From assembly GCA_964433645.1 (NCBI GenBank), contig CAYSSK010000012.1, forward strand, positions 1-56,393: a DNA stretch of 56,393 bases. The letters run 5' to 3'. Below the pieces are notes generated by a model, which did not search any database, was not told the DNA's origin, and saw nothing but the letters and a program-made list of their open reading frames with translations. Source of the DNA: Desulfofustis sp964433645. Lineage in GTDB: Bacteria; Desulfobacterota; Desulfobulbia; Desulfobulbales; Desulfocapsaceae. Below are positions 1-8,412 of the stretch, one piece after another; within the stretch, counting starts at the first letter, position 1, and every line of letters starts with the position of its first letter. Made by a program: the position numbers and the translations under genes.

Positions 1-53
1 GTGAAGGCGGCCGTACGGTCGGCGCCGGCGTTATCAGTGAAATCATAGCCTAA
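1..53 (+). CDS. tuf: Elongation factor Tu, C-terminal end (partial)
   Basis: Reading from base 3 gives the last 16 codons of EF-Tu, ending EGGRTVGAGVISEIIA followed by TAA at 51-53. This is the standard EF-Tu C-terminus (domain 3), which delivers aminoacyl-tRNA to the ribosome. The gene enters from upstream of the window. A tuf copy directly before rpsJ is the usual str-to-S10 operon junction; only 11 bases separate its stop from the S10 start, so co-transcription is likely. Confidence 0.93.
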   Translation, partial: EGGRTVGAGVISEIIA

Positions 54-64
54 GGTCATCTCCC

Positions 65-379
65 ATGATACCGACTGAGAAAATTCGTATACGACTCAAA
101 GCATACGACCACAAGCTGCTCGACCAATCAACGCACGAGATCGTCGATACCGCACGACGCACCGGTTCCGCCGTGGTCGGACCGATTCCGCTGCCGACGT
201 CGACCAAGAAATTCTGTATCCTTCGTTCACCGCACGTGGACAAGAAATCTCGGGAGCAGTTCGAGATGAGAACCCACCGCCGGCTTCTCGATATCCTCGA
301 ACCGACCCAGCAGACTATCGATCTGTTGATGAAACTGGAACTCTCAGCCGGCGTAGACGTTGAGATCAAGCTCCCGTAA
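65..379 (+). CDS. rpsJ: 30S ribosomal protein S10 / NusE
   Basis: 104 residues, the normal length. S10 sits in the 30S head and, as NusE, also binds NusB and NusG in antitermination and transcription-translation coupling. Family marks are the KIRIRLKAYDHKLLD start, the VVGPIPLPT loop and RTHRRLLDIL. The ATG follows an AAGG that overlaps the tuf stop region. First gene of the S10 cluster; next gene L3 begins 43 bases downstream. Confidence 0.97.
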   Translation: MIPTEKIRIRLKAYDHKLLDQSTHEIVDTARRTGSAVVGPIPLPTSTKKFCILRSPHVDKKSREQFEMRTHRRLLDILEPTQQTIDLLMKLELSAGVDVEIKLP

Positions 380-421
380 TCAGCAGGAAACGTTAAGCAC
401 AGAGAAGCATCGGGTACGATT

Positions 422-1051
422 ATGCCAAAGACTATGGGTATTTTGGGCAAAAAACTCGGGATGACCCGCATCTATAACGAGTTGGGAGTGGTCATTCCGG
501 TGACGGTGATACAGGCCGGCCCCTGCACGGTTCTGCAGGTCAAGACGGTCGACAAGGAAGGCTACAACGCCATCCAGGTCGGTTTCGATCAGAAACGGCC
601 GAACCGGGTCAACAAACCGGAAGCAGGTCACTGTAAGGCAGCCGGAGCCGACGGGTTCTATCACATCCGCGAATTTCACGTGGACAATCCGGCCGACTAC
701 CAGGTCGGTCAGCAGCTCTCGCTCGACGATGTGATCAAGATCGGTGATCTGGTCGATGTCCAGGGCAAGAGCAAGGGCCGCGGTTTTCAGGGTGTCGTCA
801 AGCGATATGGCTTCAAGGGGGGCCGTGACACCCATGGTTCGATGTTTCATCGTGCTCCGGGAGCCATCGGCTGCAGTGCCTGGCCGAGCCGGGTCATCAA
901 GGGCAAGCGGATGCCGGGGCGCATGGGCAACGAGACGGTCCTGAAAAAGAGCCTCATGGTAGTGGACGTTCGGCCGGAAGATCATGTTGTCCTGCTCAAG
1001 GGATCGGTACCCGGAGCCAAAAATGGTCTGTTGAAAATATTTTCGAGATAA
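422..1051 (+). CDS. rplC: 50S ribosomal protein L3
   Basis: 209 residues, full length. L3 nucleates 50S assembly and reaches toward the peptidyl transferase centre through its long loop. Recognised by the start GILGKKLGMTRIY, the central GRGFQGVVKRYGFKGG and the C-terminal VPGAKNGLL. The upstream ribosome-binding site is weak by eye, so translation may depend partly on coupling to S10. L4 follows after 30 bases. Confidence 0.97.
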   Translation: MPKTMGILGKKLGMTRIYNELGVVIPVTVIQAGPCTVLQVKTVDKEGYNAIQVGFDQKRPNRVNKPEAGHCKAAGADGFYHIREFHVDNPADYQVGQQLSLDDVIKIGDLVDVQGKSKGRGFQGVVKRYGFKGGRDTHGSMFHRAPGAIGCSAWPSRVIKGKRMPGRMGNETVLKKSLMVVDVRPEDHVVLLKGSVPGAKNGLLKIFSR

Positions 1052-1081
1052 GGCAGCAGCGACCGGCTCAAGGAGAAGATA

Positions 1082-1705
1082 ATGTCGACGGTAGAAGTAA
1101 AAAATACAAAGAACGAAAAGGTTGGCGAGATCGAGTTGAACGATCGGGTCTTCAATCGTGAGGTCAAACCATATCTGCTCCACGATGTGGTTCGTCAGCA
1201 GCGGGCCGCCAAGCGGGCGGGGACCGCCAGCACCAAAGGCCGCGGTGAAGTGAAAGGCAGCAGCGCCAAACCGTGGCGCCAGAAAGGCACCGGACGCGCC
1301 CGGGCCGGCAACAAACGATCGCCGCTGTGGCGCGGCGGCGGGGTTACCTTCGGTCCGAAACCGCGCGATTTCAACTTCAAGCTCAATCGCAAGGTGCGAC
1401 AGCAGGCCGTATCGATGGCTATCTCGGCTCGCTTCCAGGAAGGCAATCTGGTCGTACTTGACGATTTTGCCATGGAAGCGATCAAGACCAAGGATTTCGT
1501 AACAATCATGGCTCTGCTGGAACTCAATAACGCCCTGATCGTTATCGACGGCGACAATGAGATCCTCAGCAAATCGTCACGCAACGTGCCGGGGTACAAG
1601 GTTATGAAAACCGAGGGGCTGAATGTCTACGACATTCTCCTGCACGAGAAGCTGGTGCTCCTGCAGCCCGCTATCCCGAGCCTGGAAGAGAGGTTTACGG
1701 CATGA
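1082..1705 (+). CDS. rplD: 50S ribosomal protein L4
   Basis: 207 residues. L4 lines the peptide exit tunnel with a long arm, visible here as the Arg/Gly-rich segment around residues 60-85 (GTGRARAGNKRSPLWRGGG). In E. coli L4 represses its own operon by attenuation; I see no equivalent leader within this window. An AGGAG at 1071-1075 lies 6 bases before the ATG. The stop overlaps the L23 start by 4 bases (ATGA). Confidence 0.97.
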   Translation: MSTVEVKNTKNEKVGEIELNDRVFNREVKPYLLHDVVRQQRAAKRAGTASTKGRGEVKGSSAKPWRQKGTGRARAGNKRSPLWRGGGVTFGPKPRDFNFKLNRKVRQQAVSMAISARFQEGNLVVLDDFAMEAIKTKDFVTIMALLELNNALIVIDGDNEILSKSSRNVPGYKVMKTEGLNVYDILLHEKLVLLQPAIPSLEERFTA

Positions 1706-1989
1706 AAAACATGTACAGCATCCTGCAGGGGCCATGCTTGACGGAAAAGGCCAACCTGCAGCAGGAAATGGGCAATAAGGTCGTGTTCAAAGTGCATCCC
1801 GACGCCAATAAGATCGAGATCAGGAGAGCCGTCGAAAACATGTTCAAGGTGAAGGTCCGGGACGTAAAAACTGTCTCCATGCCCGGCAAGCAGAAACGGG
1901 TCGGCAAGCATTTCGGCCGTACCCAGGACTGGAAAAAAGCCTACGTCACCTTGGCCGAGGGCGAGATCAACTTTGTTGACGAACTGTAG
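1702..1989 (+). CDS. rplW: 50S ribosomal protein L23
   Basis: 95 residues. L23 sits at the tunnel exit and is the docking site for trigger factor and SRP. Begins with the characteristic YSILQGPCLTEKANL and keeps the NKIEIRRAVENMFKVKV core and the KRVGKHFGRTQDWKKAYV loop. The ATGA overlap with rplD implies coupled translation. A gap of 79 bases to rplB carries no gene. Confidence 0.97.
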   Translation: MKNMYSILQGPCLTEKANLQQEMGNKVVFKVHPDANKIEIRRAVENMFKVKVRDVKTVSMPGKQKRVGKHFGRTQDWKKAYVTLAEGEINFVDEL

Positions 1990-2068
1990 TCAGGACGGTT
2001 CGCCGAAAGATGCGGCGATCGTTGAAACGAGCTAGCCAACGCAAATATGATGGAGCGATTGGGAAATC

Positions 2069-2890
2069 ATGGCAATAAAGACGTATAAACCAACATCAGC
2101 CGGCAAGCGGCACCACGTGTCGACCAGGAATCAGGATCTGTCGAAGAGCGAGCCTGAACGAAGCCTGGTGGTGAGCCTGAACCGAAGCGGCGGACGAAAC
2201 AATTACGGGCGGATTACCACGCGGCACCAGGGCGGCGGTCATAAACGCAAGTACCGGATCATCGACTTCAAGCGCAACAAGATCGATATCGTTGCCAAGG
2301 TGGTGTCGATCGAATACGACCCGAACCGTTCGGCCAACATTGCCCTGCTCAACTATCTTGACGGTGAGAAACGATACATCCTTGCTCCTGACGGGATTTC
2401 CTTGGGTGATCAGGTTGTGGCTGGAGATAAGGTCGATATTCAGCCGGGCAATTGCCTGCCGATGGCAAACATTCCATTGGGTACGGTCATTCACAATATC
2501 GAGATGAAAATCGGTAAAGGCGCCCAATTGGTGCGCAGTGCCGGCGCCTCGGCACAGCTGATGGCCAAAGAGGGCAATCAGGTGTCGGTCCGGCTGCCGT
2601 CGGGCGAGGTGCGCAAATTTCACAACCTGTGCCGCGCCTGTATCGGTCAGGTCGGCAATCGCGAGCATGAAAGCCAGAAACTGGGCAAGGCCGGCCGCTC
2701 CCGTTGGCTCGGCCGTCGTCCTTCAGTCCGCGGCGTTGCGATGAACCCGGTCGACCACCCGATGGGCGGCGGCGAGGGTAAGAGTTCCGGCGGACGTCAT
2801 CCTTGCACGCCGTGGGGCCAGCCGACCAAAGGCTATAAGACGAGAGTGAAGAAAGCGTCTGACAAGATGATTGTCAAACGGAGATCATAA
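2069..2890 (+). CDS. rplB: 50S ribosomal protein L2
   Basis: 273 residues, full length. L2 bridges the subunits and is needed for peptidyl transfer; the critical loop near the C-terminus is intact (MNPVDHPMGGGEG, containing the conserved His). N-terminal basic tail AIKTYKPTSAGKRH and the central RNA-binding OB fold and SH3-like fold are all present. Followed 13 bases later by rpsS. Confidence 0.98.
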   Translation: MAIKTYKPTSAGKRHHVSTRNQDLSKSEPERSLVVSLNRSGGRNNYGRITTRHQGGGHKRKYRIIDFKRNKIDIVAKVVSIEYDPNRSANIALLNYLDGEKRYILAPDGISLGDQVVAGDKVDIQPGNCLPMANIPLGTVIHNIEMKIGKGAQLVRSAGASAQLMAKEGNQVSVRLPSGEVRKFHNLCRACIGQVGNREHESQKLGKAGRSRWLGRRPSVRGVAMNPVDHPMGGGEGKSSGGRHPCTPWGQPTKGYKTRVKKASDKMIVKRRS

Positions 2891-2903
2891 CAAGGAGTAG
2901 ATA

Positions 2904-3176
2904 ATGTCTCGCTCAGTTAAAAAAGGACCATTTGTCGATGATCATCTGGTGAAAAAGGTCGATAGCGCCGTTGAGTCCGGTTCCCGCAAGGTGATCAAGA
3001 CCTGGTCGCGACGATCGGACATTGTGCCGGAAATGGTCGGGCTTACCTTTGCAGTTCACAACGGCAAGAAGTTCGTGCCGGTATTCGTCACCGAGAACAT
3101 GGTTGGACACAAGCTCGGAGAGTTTTCACCCACCAGAACGTTCTATGGCCACGCAGCTGACAGGAAGAAAAAATAA
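2904..3176 (+). CDS. rpsS: 30S ribosomal protein S19
   Basis: 90 residues. S19 pairs with S13 in the 30S head near the A-site finger. Family marks are SRSVKKGPFVDDHL at the start and HKLGEFSPTRTFYGH near the end. AAGGAG lies about 7 bases before the ATG. The 3' end runs close to the L22 gene. Confidence 0.98.
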   Translation: MSRSVKKGPFVDDHLVKKVDSAVESGSRKVIKTWSRRSDIVPEMVGLTFAVHNGKKFVPVFVTENMVGHKLGEFSPTRTFYGHAADRKKK

Positions 3177-3215
3177 CGACTCTGTTGGTGACACCACGTA
3201 TTGGGAGTAGACAAG

Positions 3216-3548
3216 ATGGAAGCACGAGCTGTTGGAAAATATATCCGGATATCGCCGCAGAAGGCACGACTGGTGGCGGATGTCGTCCGCGGTATGAACG
3301 TCGACAAGGCGATTACGACCTTGAAGTTCATGCCGAAAAAAGGGGCGGCCATCATCCGGCAGGTGATCGAGTCCGCTGTGGCCAACGCTACCCAGGACGA
3401 CCGGGTTGACGTCGACAACCTGTTTGTCAAGAAGATCGATATTGACGGCGGTCCGTCATTGAAACGGATCATGCCGCGGGCCCAGGGTAGGGCGACCAGA
3501 ATTATCAAGCGTACCAGCCACATCACGGTGGTTCTCGACGAGGGTTGA
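3216..3548 (+). CDS. rplV: 50S ribosomal protein L22
   Basis: 110 residues from the ATG at 3216. An in-frame TTG at 3201 would add five residues (MGVDK), but the GGGAG at 3203-3207 is correctly placed for the ATG and homologs start MEARAVGKYIRISPQKAR, so 3216 is preferred. L22 contributes a beta-hairpin to the exit tunnel, the site of macrolide-resistance mutations; here the hairpin segment is KRIMPRAQGRATRI. Confidence 0.97.
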   Translation: MEARAVGKYIRISPQKARLVADVVRGMNVDKAITTLKFMPKKGAAIIRQVIESAVANATQDDRVDVDNLFVKKIDIDGGPSLKRIMPRAQGRATRIIKRTSHITVVLDEG

Positions 3549-3624
3549 GAAACGTCCTGATGACGAGCAACGCTGTTGCACAGAACACTTTCTCATTAAT
3601 CAACTACTCAGTTGGAGGGTTATT

Positions 3625-4272
3625 TTGGGCCAGAAGGTTAATCCAATAGGACTAAGACTGAATATCACCCGTTCGTGGGATTCTATCTGGTACGCGGACA
3701 AGGAGTACAGCACGTATCTCATCGAAGATCAGAAGATACGGAAGTACTTGAAGAAACGTCTTTACCATGCCGGACTGTCCAAGGTGACGATAGAACGTAC
3801 CGGAGAAAAAATCCGGATCAAGCTCTACACCGCGCGGCCGGGCATCGTCATCGGCAAGAAAGGAGCGGAAATCGAAACGCTGAAAAAAGACCTCGAGCAG
3901 TTTGCCAAGCGTCCGGTGACGCTTGATATCCAGGAGGTCAGACGGCCTGAAGCCGATGCCCAGCTGATCGCTGAAAGCATCGCCTCCCAGCTCGAGCGGC
4001 GTGTCGCCTTTCGTCGGGCCATGAAAAAGGCGGTCAATTCGGCCCTGCGCTTCGGCGTCCAGGGAATCAAGATATCCTGTTCCGGCCGACTCGGCGGTGC
4101 CGAAATGTCGCGGTGCGAATGGGTGCGGGAAGGTCGGGTGCCGCTGCACACGTTGCGTGCCGATGTCGATTATGCGTTGGCCGAGGCCAATACCACCTAC
4201 GGGATCATCGGCGTCAAAGTCTGGATTTTCCATGGCGAGGTGCTCGAAGAACGGGAGCAGGCGAGCAACTGA
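3625..4272 (+). CDS. rpsC: 30S ribosomal protein S3 (TTG start)
   Basis: 215 residues. S3 forms part of the mRNA entry channel. It begins GQKVNPIGLRLNITRSWDS, has a KH domain with the GxxG loop in GIVIGKKGAEIE (about residues 73-84), and a C-terminal domain ending near ANTTYGIIGVKVW. The start codon is TTG, not ATG: GGAGG at 3614-3618 sits 6 bases before it and no in-frame ATG exists nearby. It is one of five small-subunit genes here that start with TTG. Confidence 0.97.
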   Translation: MGQKVNPIGLRLNITRSWDSIWYADKEYSTYLIEDQKIRKYLKKRLYHAGLSKVTIERTGEKIRIKLYTARPGIVIGKKGAEIETLKKDLEQFAKRPVTLDIQEVRRPEADAQLIAESIASQLERRVAFRRAMKKAVNSALRFGVQGIKISCSGRLGGAEMSRCEWVREGRVPLHTLRADVDYALAEANTTYGIIGVKVWIFHGEVLEEREQASN

Positions 4273-4325
4273 TCGTGGCCATGCTGTACTGAGTATTCAG
4301 AGAAGAACTACACGTGGAGTAAGAC

Positions 4326-4742
4326 ATGTTAAGTCCCAAGAAGGTAAAACATAGAAAGGTTTTCACCGGCAAATTGCGAGGCACCGCCCAGCGGGGCGCG
4401 ACCATCGCTTTTGGCGATTATGCCTTGAAAGCCGTGAGCAGCGGCAGGATGAGCGCCCAGCAGATCGAGGCGGCCCGTATTGCCATCAACCGAAAAATCA
4501 AACGTGGCGGCAAGGTCTGGATCAGGGTTTTCCCGGACAAACCGGTGACCAAGAAACCGGCCGAGACCCGGATGGGGAAAGGCAAGGGGAGTCCGGAATT
4601 CTGGGTTGCCCCGGTCAAGCCTGGCAAAATCCTTTACGAATTGTCAGGAGTTACCGAAGAACTGGCGGTGCGCGCTCTGACCCTTGCCGGTAACAAGCTG
4701 CCGTTTGCGACCAAGGTTATTTCCAAGAGGAGTCTCGTATGA
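4326..4742 (+). CDS. rplP: 50S ribosomal protein L16
   Basis: 138 residues. L16 organises the A-site region of the 50S subunit. Start MLSPKKVKHRKVFTGK, central GGKVWIRVFPDKP and the GKGSPEFWVAPVKPG signature are intact. GGAG precedes the ATG. The stop overlaps the rpmC start by 4 bases (ATGA), so L16 and L29 are probably coupled. Confidence 0.98.
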   Translation: MLSPKKVKHRKVFTGKLRGTAQRGATIAFGDYALKAVSSGRMSAQQIEAARIAINRKIKRGGKVWIRVFPDKPVTKKPAETRMGKGKGSPEFWVAPVKPGKILYELSGVTEELAVRALTLAGNKLPFATKVISKRSLV

Positions 4743-4930
4743 AAGCCGAAGATATTCGAAAAATGTCCGTCGAGGAGCGCTCCAAGAAGGAAAGAGAATT
4801 GCGCGAGGAGCTCGGCAACCTGGCTTTTCAGCACAAGCTTCGCCCCCTGGAAGATACGTCGCGCCTGCGTAAAGTAAAAAAAGACATCGCCCGGATCATG
4901 ACCGTTACCAATCAAAAACAAGCGAATTGA
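4739..4930 (+). CDS. rpmC: 50S ribosomal protein L29
   Basis: 63 residues, the usual size of this two-helix protein at the tunnel exit, partner of L23. Sequence MKAEDIRKMSVEER then LREELGNLAFQHKL is typical, as is the closing KKDIARIMTVTNQKQ. Start is set by the ATGA overlap with rplP. A 62-base AT-richer gap precedes S17. Confidence 0.97.
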   Translation: MKAEDIRKMSVEERSKKERELREELGNLAFQHKLRPLEDTSRLRKVKKDIARIMTVTNQKQAN

Positions 4931-4992
4931 CAAGACGTTTGGGACATTTATACAAATGAATATTTCGCGCCTCAACCTCTTTAATTGACATT

Positions 4993-5253
4993 ATGAGCGA
5001 ACAAAACAAAGCACGAAAAACCAGGACCGGTTCCGTTGTCAGCAATGGCATGGAAAAGACAGTGGTAGTCCGCGTTGAACGCAAATTTCGGCATAAGCTC
5101 TACGGCAAATATGTCAAAACGAGCGTCAAGTACCTTGCAGACGACCCGGGGAATACATGCAATATCGGGGATCTCGTCCTCATTGAGGAATGTCGCCCGT
5201 TGAGCAAAAAGAAGCGCTGGCGGGTAAAAACCATACTTCAACAGGCGGTCTAA
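4993..5253 (+). CDS. rpsQ: 30S ribosomal protein S17
   Basis: 86 residues. S17 is a primary 16S rRNA binder with an OB fold and a basic loop (HKLYGKYVKTSVKYLADD). The stretch RTGSVVSNGMEKTVVVRVE is diagnostic. No strong Shine-Dalgarno is visible before the ATG, though the start fits family length. Confidence 0.97.
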   Translation: MSEQNKARKTRTGSVVSNGMEKTVVVRVERKFRHKLYGKYVKTSVKYLADDPGNTCNIGDLVLIEECRPLSKKKRWRVKTILQQAV

Positions 5254-5311
5254 CGTTTGCGGCTCGCTGTCGGATGTGACGGGCCAGGGCTGATAGAGAT
5301 CAGGTGACATT

Positions 5312-5680
5312 ATGATACAAACCGAATCAATACTCAATGTTGCCGACAACTCCGGGGCACGGAAGGTTCTGTGCATCAGGGTTCTCGGCGGCACGAAAAA
5401 GAGATACGCCGGGATCGGCGATGTCATCGTCGTATCGGTGAAGGAAGCGATTCCCCATGCGAAGGTGAAGAAGGGTGATGTAATGACGGCGGTTATCGTT
5501 CGTACCAAAAAAGAGATGAACCGCATGGACGATACCTGGGTGAAGTTCGATGAAAACGCGGCGGTCCTGCTCTCCAGTGCCGGTGAGCCGATCGGTACGC
5601 GTATTTTCGGACCGGTAGCCCGGGAGCTGAGAAACCGGGGATTCATGAAAATTGTCTCCCTCGCTCCTGAAGTGCTTTGA
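5312..5680 (+). CDS. rplN: 50S ribosomal protein L14
   Basis: 122 residues, exactly the family length. L14 forms inter-subunit bridges and is the binding site of ribosome silencing factor. Start MIQTESILNVADNSGARKV and end FMKIVSLAPEVL are canonical. Preceded by AGGTGA. Overlaps no neighbour; L24 starts 40 bases downstream. Confidence 0.98.
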   Translation: MIQTESILNVADNSGARKVLCIRVLGGTKKRYAGIGDVIVVSVKEAIPHAKVKKGDVMTAVIVRTKKEMNRMDDTWVKFDENAAVLLSSAGEPIGTRIFGPVARELRNRGFMKIVSLAPEVL

Positions 5681-5720
5681 TGAAAATTCGCCGCACGACA
5701 CAGCAAGGATAGGTACAACA

Positions 5721-6053
5721 ATGAGAAAAGGCAGAACATACCTGAAGGCGAACGATCAGGTTGAAGTGATCGCCGGAAAAGACAAGGGACGGGTTGGCAA
5801 GGTACTCAAAGTGTTTCCGGCCAGCGACAAGGCCACGGTGGAGCGGATCAATATGATCAAGCGGCACACCAAACCTCGTGATGCCACCCAGCAAGGGCAG
5901 ATCGTCGAGCGAGAGGCCCCGGTACATGTATCCAATCTGCAGATGATCTGTCCCGAATGTACGCAGACCGGCCGGATCGGCAAGAAGGTACTGGAAGATG
6001 GCACAAAGGTTCGCTACTGCAAAAAATGCGGTGAATCGATCGAAAGCAAATAA
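5721..6053 (+). CDS. rplX: 50S ribosomal protein L24 with C-terminal zinc ribbon
   Basis: 110 residues from ATG 5721. The open frame extends upstream to 5652, inside rplN, but that extension is unlike any L24, while ATG 5721 gives MRKGRTYLKANDQVEVIAGK, the expected KOW-domain start. L24 initiates 50S assembly. The C-terminus carries a four-Cys zinc ribbon (CPEC about residue 76, CKKC about residue 101), the C+ form of the protein seen in many but not all bacteria. Confidence 0.96.
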   Translation: MRKGRTYLKANDQVEVIAGKDKGRVGKVLKVFPASDKATVERINMIKRHTKPRDATQQGQIVEREAPVHVSNLQMICPECTQTGRIGKKVLEDGTKVRYCKKCGESIESK

Positions 6054-6088
6054 CAGGTCGCCAACGAGGGTCACGTCAGGAGTTACAC

Positions 6089-6628
6089 ATGGGTGCACTT
6101 AAGGACTTTTATTATACGGAATGCGTTCCGGCACTGAAAGAACAGTTCGGCTATACGAATCTGTTGCAGGTGCCGAAACTTGAAAAGATCGTACTGAACA
6201 TGGGACTGGGAGAAGCGGTCCAGAACCCGAAAATCGTGGAAAGTGCGGCACAGGAACTGAGCATGATCGCCGGTCAGAAGGCGGTCATAACCAAGGCGAA
6301 ACGGTCGATTGCCGGTTTCAAACTCAGGGAAGGGATGCCGATCGGCTGTCGGGTAACCCTGCGTGGCGAGCGGATGTACGATTTTTACAGCAAACTGGTC
6401 AATATCGCTCTACCCCGGGTTCGAGACTTTCGCGGTGTATCGACGAAAGGATTCGATGGACGCGGCAATTACTCGCTGGGGGTCAGGGAGGAGATCATCT
6501 TTCCCGAGATCGATTATGACAAGATCGATAAGATCAAAGGTTTAAACATATCCATCGTGACCAGTGCCGAGAGCAATGAAGAAGGACGCTCCCTGCTGAC
6601 CCTGATGGGCATGCCGTTCAGGAAATGA
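6089..6628 (+). CDS. rplE: 50S ribosomal protein L5
   Basis: 179 residues. L5 binds 5S rRNA and contacts P-site tRNA. Recognised by KIVLNMGLGEA, the KAKRSIAGFKLREGMPIG loop and FPEIDYDKIDKIKGLNI. AGGAG stands 6 bases before the ATG. The following 146-base gap before S14 is unusually long for this cluster and folds into a strong hairpin (separate entry). Confidence 0.98.
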   Translation: MGALKDFYYTECVPALKEQFGYTNLLQVPKLEKIVLNMGLGEAVQNPKIVESAAQELSMIAGQKAVITKAKRSIAGFKLREGMPIGCRVTLRGERMYDFYSKLVNIALPRVRDFRGVSTKGFDGRGNYSLGVREEIIFPEIDYDKIDKIKGLNISIVTSAESNEEGRSLLTLMGMPFRK

Positions 6629-6645
6629 TGAGCGTTCCGCAAGGT

Positions 6646-6707
6646 CTCCGGTTACCTGCCTTTTCCCGGTGCATTGTCGACGGGGAAAGGTTGCGATCTG
6701 ACCGGAG
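6646..6707 (+). promoter_or_regulatory. Two-tier RNA hairpin between rplE and rpsZ
   Basis: An outer 7-bp stem (CTCCGGT 6646-6652 with ACCGGAG 6701-6707) encloses a 9-bp inner stem (6659-6667 with 6682-6690, one G-U pair) and a 14-base loop. It has no T-run, so it is not an obvious terminator. It lies in the spc-type operon region where ribosomal protein feedback or RNA processing could act. The fold is seen directly; its function is unknown. Confidence 0.45.
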
Positions 6708-6774
6708 TGCTGACGGAGGCGGCGAACTATACATGAGAAAACAGCGTATTCATATCGGATGAGTGGAGGTTGGT

Positions 6775-6960
6775 TTGGCTAAGAAATCGATGATTGCGAG
6801 GGCGCAACGAAAACCCAAGTTCAAGGTTCGGCAACATAACCGGTGCCCTCTTTGTGGCCGGCCACGGGCGTTTATCAGAAAGTTCGGCGTTTGCCGGCTC
6901 TGCTTCAGGTCGTTGGCCTCGAAGGGCGAAATTACAGGTGTGACCAAATCGAGCTGGTAG
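6775..6960 (+). CDS. rpsZ: 30S ribosomal protein S14, zinc-binding type Z (TTG start)
   Basis: 61 residues starting at TTG 6775, giving (M)AKKSMIARAQRKPKF. A GTG at 6763 is in frame but lies upstream of the GGAGG at 6765-6769, which is positioned for 6775. Short type Z S14 with two CxxC pairs (CPLC and CRLC) binding one zinc. S14 sits in the 30S head beside S3 and S10. Confidence 0.96.
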   Translation: MAKKSMIARAQRKPKFKVRQHNRCPLCGRPRAFIRKFGVCRLCFRSLASKGEITGVTKSSW

Positions 6961-7018
6961 CAGCGAAGACGATACCGCTGATTAGTCAAACGATTGATTC
7001 ATAGAAGGAGTTTTCGCT

Positions 7019-7417
7019 ATGTCGATGAGCGATCCCCTGGCAGACATGCTGACCAGGATACGAAACGCAGTAATGGTGAAGTACGACACGGTGCGGATGC
7101 CCAAGTCAAACATCAAGGTCAATGTGGCAAAAGTGCTCGAAGAAGAGGGCTACATCGCCGGGTATCAAGTTTCCGACGAAGGCCCTCAGGGTACGTTGAC
7201 CATCAACTTGAAATACGGACCGAACGGTGAACCGGTTATCACCGACCTCCAACGCGTCAGCAAACCCGGTTTGCGCCAGTACGCCAAGGCCGGCGATGTT
7301 CCAACCGTGATGAATGGTCTGGGGATAGCCATTGTCTCCACCTCAAAGGGAATAATTACCGACCGGGCCGCACGCAACATGAACACCGGTGGTGAGATAC
7401 TGTGCCAGGTGTGGTAA
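7019..7417 (+). CDS. rpsH: 30S ribosomal protein S8
   Basis: 132 residues. S8 binds helix 21 of 16S rRNA and in E. coli also represses the spc operon by binding mRNA near rplE. Marks: SDPLADMLTRIRNAV at the start, STSKGIITDRAARN and GGEILCQVW at the end. AAGGAG is 10 bases before the ATG. Confidence 0.98.
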   Translation: MSMSDPLADMLTRIRNAVMVKYDTVRMPKSNIKVNVAKVLEEEGYIAGYQVSDEGPQGTLTINLKYGPNGEPVITDLQRVSKPGLRQYAKAGDVPTVMNGLGIAIVSTSKGIITDRAARNMNTGGEILCQVW

Positions 7418-7441
7418 CACCGGTTCGTAACGGAGGAAGAT

Positions 7442-7981
7442 ATGTCTCGAATTGGAAAAATGCCGATACCGGTGCCCGCGGGTGTCACGGTTGAGATCAA
7501 GGGGCAGGATATCTCGGTATCCGGAAAAAAAGGCACCTTGAATCGGACCGTACATTCTGAAGTGTCGCTGGTTTTGGAGGATGGGGTCATCCTCGTCGAC
7601 GGGAAGAGGAAAAGCAGAAACATTTCGGCGTTTCGCGGGTTGACCCGGTCGCTTGTCAATAATATGGTGGTCGGCGTCGACGAAGGATTCAAAAAAGTGC
7701 TGGTCGTCGAGGGCGTCGGCTATCGAGCCAGCATGGCCGGAAACAATCTGTCACTGAGTGTCGGATATTCCAATCCGGTGGAATTCCCGTTGCCGGAAAA
7801 TGTGTCCGGAAATGTTGAAGGTAATACCAAAATTGTCCTCGAATCGATTGACAAAGAAGCGCTCGGCCTGGCCGCCGCCAAGATCCGTGCTATCCGGAAA
7901 CCGGAGCCATACAAGGGCAAGGGAATCCGCTACGAAGACGAACGGATCGTGCGCAAGGCCGGCAAGACCGGAGCGAAATAA
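7442..7981 (+). CDS. rplF: 50S ribosomal protein L6
   Basis: 179 residues, two repeated alpha/beta domains. L6 supports the sarcin-ricin loop and the factor-binding site. Diagnostic start SRIGKMPIPVPAGV and end PEPYKGKGIRYEDE. GGAGG lies 6 bases before the ATG. Confidence 0.98.
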   Translation: MSRIGKMPIPVPAGVTVEIKGQDISVSGKKGTLNRTVHSEVSLVLEDGVILVDGKRKSRNISAFRGLTRSLVNNMVVGVDEGFKKVLVVEGVGYRASMAGNNLSLSVGYSNPVEFPLPENVSGNVEGNTKIVLESIDKEALGLAAAKIRAIRKPEPYKGKGIRYEDERIVRKAGKTGAK

Positions 7982-8024
7982 GGTTAGTATCTGAAGATCA
8001 TATTTACTGGTTGAGACAATCACG

Positions 8025-8390
8025 ATGGCTAAGACAAATCCCAGTACGGTAGCACGTTTGAAGCGGGCCAAACGGATTCGCACCAAGGTGGTCGGTACGA
8101 GCGAGCGGCCGCGACTCAGTGTATTCAAGAGCAGCAAGCATATTTATGCCCAAATCATCGACGATGGCACCGGGACGACATTGATTTCCATGTCGACACA
8201 GGAAAAATCGTTCGAACCAGCTGAAGAAAAAGGAAAAATCGCAGCCGCCAAAAAAGTGGGCACGATCATAGCAGAACGTGCCAAAGCCGCCGGCGTCAGC
8301 AAGGTGGTATTCGATCGGGGCGGCTACATCTACCACGGTCGTATCAAGGCTCTGTCCGACGGAGCTCGTGAAGGCGGATTGGATTTTTAA
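8025..8390 (+). CDS. rplR: 50S ribosomal protein L18
   Basis: 121 residues. L18 binds 5S rRNA with L5. Sequence features RPRLSVFKSSKHIYAQIIDD and VVFDRGGYIYHGRIKALSDGA are characteristic. The Shine-Dalgarno is only GAGA. S5 begins 22 bases after its stop. Confidence 0.98.
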   Translation: MAKTNPSTVARLKRAKRIRTKVVGTSERPRLSVFKSSKHIYAQIIDDGTGTTLISMSTQEKSFEPAEEKGKIAAAKKVGTIIAERAKAAGVSKVVFDRGGYIYHGRIKALSDGAREGGLDF

Positions 8391-8412
8391 CTCGTAACAG
8401 AGGGGGTGTTCC

